A DNA stretch of 7,300 nucleotides from Truepera sp. GTDB taxonomy: Bacteria > Deinococcota > Deinococci > Deinococcales > Trueperaceae. Below are positions 4,962-7,300 of the stretch, one piece after another (positions within the stretch are counted from its first letter, which is position 1; each line of letters opens with the position of its first letter). The stretch is taken from positions 1 to 7,300 of the forward strand of contig JAGXSO010000053.1 of assembly GCA_018333775.1 (NCBI GenBank), given 5' to 3'. The notes under the pieces were generated by a model. It had not been told where the DNA came from, searched no databases, and worked only from the letters and a program-made list of their open reading frames with translations. A program made the position numbers and the translations under genes.

Positions 4962-6515
4962 ATGGAAGGACTGCTCATCGCGCAAGCGCTGCGCACCTTA
5001 ACCCCGCTGCTACCCAGCCCGCGCCTGAGCTGGCGCTTCCCAGACCCACACACCTTTGTGCTGCCGCTAAAAACGGGGGCGCTGTGGCTGTATAACCGCC
5101 CGCCCAACCCCCGGCTGGCCTACCTGGCGGAGTTCCCGCCGCCCGGAGGCACGCACAGCGGCTTTCAAGAGCTGCTGGTCGCCAAGGTTGCGGGCAACCT
5201 CATCAGCATCGAGCAGCTCAAGCTAGATCGTGTGGTGAGGTGCGAGTTTGCCGCCAGTGAGGGGTTTGTCAGCACCCCACCGGTGACCATAATCGCCGAG
5301 CTGACCGGGCGCCACTGCAACCTGATCCTGGTAGATGCCAAAGGGGTGATTCTGGGGCAAGCGCGCGAGGTGAGTGCCGAGGTGAACCGTTTCCGACAGC
5401 TTAAGAGCGGCCTGCCCTACGCGCCGCCGCCGCCTTACCAGAAGCTCGAGCCGCGCACCGCCAGCGACGAAGTGCTCAGCCAGGCGCTTATCGGTCAACC
5501 GCTCGACGCCGTAAAACGCCGCCTTGATGGCTTTGGGCCGCAGCTCACCCAGGCGCTGGCCCAGCGGGCCGGCCTGGCGCTCAACCAGCCCCTCAGCGCT
5601 GAGGCGGTAGCGCACTTGCTACCCATCTTGCGCCAGGTAGTAGAGCGGCCCAGCGCAGCGCTAAACGCAGTTGACGCGGACATCGCTGCGCTGCGCCAGC
5701 AAGACCGCTGGCAGCAACAGCGGCAGGTCGTGCAAGAAGGGCTAAGTAAGCGCCTCAAGCTGCTCACTAACCAGCTTGACGATGCGGCCAAGGCGCTAGC
5801 GGCCGCCGCCGAGGCCGCCGACTTGCGGCGCCGCGCCGAAGTGCTGTTGGCTTATGCCCGGCAGGTACCAGAAGGAGCCCGTGAGGTAACTCTCACCGAC
5901 TTTACCGGCGAACCGCTGACCGTAGCGCTCGAGCCCGGACTAGGCGCCGTAGCCACCGCTCAGAAGCTCTTTGAGCAGGCCAAAAAGCGCGAACAGCGGG
6001 CACGGCAGGCCGAGGCCAAAGCCCAAACCATACAGGCCGAACTCGACCAGACCCAGGGGCTGCTGGCGCGGCTTGAAGAGCTCTCCCCTGCCGAGCTGGC
6101 CGCGCTGGCCGAGCAGGCCAGACCGCACCGGGCGCAGTTTCGCGCTCCTCCGGGGATCCGCTACACCAGCCCACAGGGGTTTGCCGTTCTGGTCGGGCGC
6201 AACGCGCAGGACAACGACACCGTGACCTTTAAGCTGGCCAAGAGCCGCGACCTCTGGCTGCATGTCCAGGGCTATACCGGCTCGCATGTGGTGATCCAGG
6301 CCGAGGGGCGCGAGGTGCCCTTCGAGACCATCCTGTTCGCCGCGCAGTTGGCGGCGGCGTACTCCCGGGCGCGCCACTCCGACAACGTGCCGGTCGATTA
6401 CACTCTGAGAAAACATGTCTGGAAGGCCAAGGGCGGCGCACCGGGGGCGGTCTATTTGACCCAGCAGAAGACTGTTTACGTCACGCCCAATCGCAATCCC
6501 GACGGCGCCGCCTGA
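4962..6515 (+). CDS. rqcH: RqcH/NFACT-family ribosome quality control protein
   Basis: Homologue of bacterial RqcH (eukaryotic Rqc2/NEMF). In studied bacteria this protein binds the obstructed 50S subunit with peptidyl-tRNA and recruits tRNA-Ala to add a C-terminal alanine tail that marks the stalled peptide for proteolysis. It has 517 residues, somewhat shorter than the roughly 570-residue Bacillus protein. NFACT-N spans about 1-165 and keeps the LDR motif (D89-R90), equivalent to the DR pair needed for tailing in Bacillus, and the GRHCN motif (116-120). A helix-hairpin-helix-like part lies near 172-215 (FGPQLTQALAQRAGL). Charged Ala/Gln-rich coiled coils cover about 245-300 and 333-390. The C-terminal NFACT-R (DUF814) domain spans about 398-510, with VGRNAQDND (411-419), DLWLHVQGYTGSHVVI (430-445), VDYTLRKHVWKAKGG (478-492) and VYVTPN. 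It is often misannotated as fibronectin-binding. The start aligns with the conserved N-terminus, and the transcript is probably leaderless. No functional link to the TAXI genes is apparent. Confidence 0.93.
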   Translation: MEGLLIAQALRTLTPLLPSPRLSWRFPDPHTFVLPLKTGALWLYNRPPNPRLAYLAEFPPPGGTHSGFQELLVAKVAGNLISIEQLKLDRVVRCEFAASEGFVSTPPVTIIAELTGRHCNLILVDAKGVILGQAREVSAEVNRFRQLKSGLPYAPPPPYQKLEPRTASDEVLSQALIGQPLDAVKRRLDGFGPQLTQALAQRAGLALNQPLSAEAVAHLLPILRQVVERPSAALNAVDADIAALRQQDRWQQQRQVVQEGLSKRLKLLTNQLDDAAKALAAAAEAADLRRRAEVLLAYARQVPEGAREVTLTDFTGEPLTVALEPGLGAVATAQKLFEQAKKREQRARQAEAKAQTIQAELDQTQGLLARLEELSPAELAALAEQARPHRAQFRAPPGIRYTSPQGFAVLVGRNAQDNDTVTFKLAKSRDLWLHVQGYTGSHVVIQAEGREVPFETILFAAQLAAAYSRARHSDNVPVDYTLRKHVWKAKGGAPGAVYLTQQKTVYVTPNRNPDGAA

Positions 6516-6560
6516 CCCGCTCATCGTTGGCCTAATCCTCAGGCCGCCATGATCGGGCTA

Positions 6561-6614
6561 TAGGGTGTGGGCTGTGGGTTGTCCCACTGACCACTACCCA
6601 CAACCTACTACCCC
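6561..6614. repeat. Imperfect inverted repeat between convergent genes, possible bidirectional terminator or dispersed palindrome
   Basis: The left arm is 6561-6582 (contains GGGTGTGGGCTGTGGGTTGT) and the right arm 6593-6614 (contains ACTACCCACAACCTACTACC), with a ten-base loop CCCACTGACC. About 16 of 22 positions pair as Watson-Crick, and the inner stretch is strongest. It lies between the stop of the rqcH-like gene (6515) and the stop of the phosphatase gene (6619). A bidirectional terminator is plausible by position, but there is no clean T-run. The low-complexity GTGGG/CCCAC make-up also resembles dispersed intergenic repeats. Confidence 0.6.
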
Positions 6615-6618
6615 GCCT

Positions 6619-7236
6619 TTAATCGTCGAAGGGGTCGCCGCTCTCGTTGGGCAGGTGGCGGGTATCGTTGACACGCTCGACGATCACCTCGTGCTCCTTG
6701 ACCAGGATGCGGGTGATGCTGGTCGGGCGCAGGAAGAGGCGCTTGCGCCAGCGGGGGTGCTCGAGCCCCAGGCAGTGGCTAAGCAGCATCTGGATGGTGC
6801 CTGAGTGGGTAAAGGCCACTACATGCCCCTTATCGGGAAGTTCATTCATCCAGGCGACGGCGCGGCGGCGCAGCTCGGCATACGACTCGCCGCCCGGCGT
6901 GGCGGTATTAAACGGCTCGGCCATCCACTGCGCCCAGGCAGCGTCTTGCTGGTTTTCGGCCATGGTCTTGCCCTCAAACTGCCCGAAGTTCAGCTCCATC
7001 AAGCGGGGCTCGAGCCGCAGTTCGCGGCCCGGCAGGGCGAGTTGGGCCGTGCTCACGGTGCGTCTAAGCGGACTGCAATAGATCAGATCGACGTTGCCGA
7101 GTTTAACTAAGCGCTTGCCGAGCGACCTGGCTTGAGCCTGTCCCTGGGTTGAAAGCGGGATGTCGCTATGTCCTTGAAATTTGCCGCTGCTGTTCCACTC
7201 GGTGAGCGCATGACGGATCAGGGTAAGCTGCAACAT
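6619..7236 (-). CDS. Histidine phosphatase superfamily protein (phosphoglycerate mutase-like)
   Basis: Cytoplasmic phosphatase or mutase of the branch-1 histidine phosphatase superfamily, 205 residues. The phosphohistidine motif is LIRHALTEWN with R8 and H9 (RHA here instead of the common RHG). The remaining catalytic pocket is visible: N15, the SPLRRTVSTA motif with R58 (55-64), E81 in LMELNFGQFEG (79-89), and the second histidine H144 in FTHSG (142-146). The short length and lack of the mutase insertion favour a phosphatase over a true glycolytic mutase. Candidates include alpha-ribazole phosphatase (CobC-like), phosphoserine phosphatase or a broad sugar-phosphate phosphatase. Nothing in the window, such as cobalamin genes, decides between them, so no symbol is given. 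The ATG at 7236 puts the motif at the usual position. An AAGGTGA abuts the ATG, too close for a normal Shine-Dalgarno, and TACACT (7246-7251) nine bases upstream suggests a very short leader. It is convergent with the rqcH-like gene. Confidence 0.9.
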   Translation of the reverse strand: MLQLTLIRHALTEWNSSGKFQGHSDIPLSTQGQAQARSLGKRLVKLGNVDLIYCSPLRRTVSTAQLALPGRELRLEPRLMELNFGQFEGKTMAENQQDAAWAQWMAEPFNTATPGGESYAELRRRAVAWMNELPDKGHVVAFTHSGTIQMLLSHCLGLEHPRWRKRLFLRPTSITRILVKEHEVIVERVNDTRHLPNESGDPFDD

Positions 7237-7245
7237 TCACCTTAA

Positions 7246-7251
7246 AGTGTA
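7246..7251 (-). promoter_or_regulatory. Putative minus-10 element (TACACT) for the phosphatase gene
   Basis: Minus-strand TACACT fits TANNNT and ends nine bases before the ATG at 7236. The transcript would have only a few untranslated bases. No good minus-35 at 17 bases is visible; the upstream sequence there is part of the hairpin at 7261-7281. Confidence 0.35.
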
Positions 7252-7260
7252 ACGCATTTT

Positions 7261-7281
7261 GGCCCCTGTTTGGTCAGGGCC
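7261..7281. repeat. Short GC-rich inverted repeat upstream of the phosphatase gene
   Basis: GGCCCCTG (7261-7268) and CAGGGCC (7275-7281) pair as seven base pairs with one bulged C around the loop TTTGGT. There is no T-run after it on either strand, so it is not a classic terminator. It overlaps the expected minus-35 zone of the phosphatase promoter, so it could be an operator or the end of a gene beyond the right edge. No coding region is supported from 7237 to 7300. Confidence 0.35.
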
Positions 7282-7300
7282 TGGGCGCCATGTGTTAAGT

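Noticed and set aside
4851..4985. 45-residue N-terminal extension of TAXI copy 2 from an ATG at 4985
   Set aside because: It would precede a perfect signal peptide, lacks homology to copy 1, crosses the divergent rqcH start and ignores the strong ribosome site at 4857-4862.
5940..6524. 194-codon antisense frame over the rqcH 3' end
   Set aside because: Typical antisense shadow in GC-rich coding DNA, with no family resemblance; the plus-strand NFACT-R domain explains the sequence.
6647..7110. Plus-strand frames antisense to the phosphatase gene
   Set aside because: The minus-strand protein has all the catalytic motifs; the plus frames have low-complexity composition.

Overview
This is a GC-rich bacterial window with dense gene packing, many internal CTCGAG sites and strong G/C third-position bias. 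Two genes, at 2576 and 4962, carry a TANNNT promoter element exactly six bases ahead of the ATG and no Shine-Dalgarno, which is the leaderless-mRNA style common in Deinococcota (Deinococcus, Thermus, Truepera and relatives). Together with the style of the short RqcH/NFACT protein, this makes a Deinococcota member the best guess. The genus cannot be fixed from the sequence alone.

Layout. Positions 1-2326 (minus strand) hold a tight TRAP-transporter operon of the TAXI type, transcribed right to left: a TAXI periplasmic receptor (2326-1358), a DUF1850 protein (1346-858) and the N-terminal 287 codons of a fused 4TM/12TM TRAP permease (861 to beyond the left edge). The last two overlap as ATGA. 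A 249-bp divergent intergenic region follows. Then comes a plus-strand FAD-dependent L-2-hydroxyglutarate oxidase of the LhgO/YgaF family (2576-3778). Next is a second, stand-alone TAXI receptor on the minus strand (4850-3879), about 80% identical by eye to the first. Divergent from it lies an RqcH/NFACT ribosome-quality-control gene (4962-6515). Convergent to that gene, across an imperfect inverted repeat, is a histidine-phosphatase (phosphoglycerate-mutase-like) gene (7236-6619).

How the genes may work together. The most interesting idea is that the oxidase sandwiched between two TAXI receptors marks an uptake-and-oxidation module for 2-hydroxyglutarate or a related C5 acid. The TAXI receptor and permease would import the acid, and the flavoenzyme would oxidise it to 2-oxoglutarate for the TCA cycle. 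The second receptor lacks its own permease here and differs from the first mostly in segments likely to line the ligand pocket. It may feed a second ligand to the same permease. The RqcH and phosphatase genes look like unrelated housekeeping neighbours. I saw no RNA genes, CRISPR arrays, insertion sequences or clear prophage parts.
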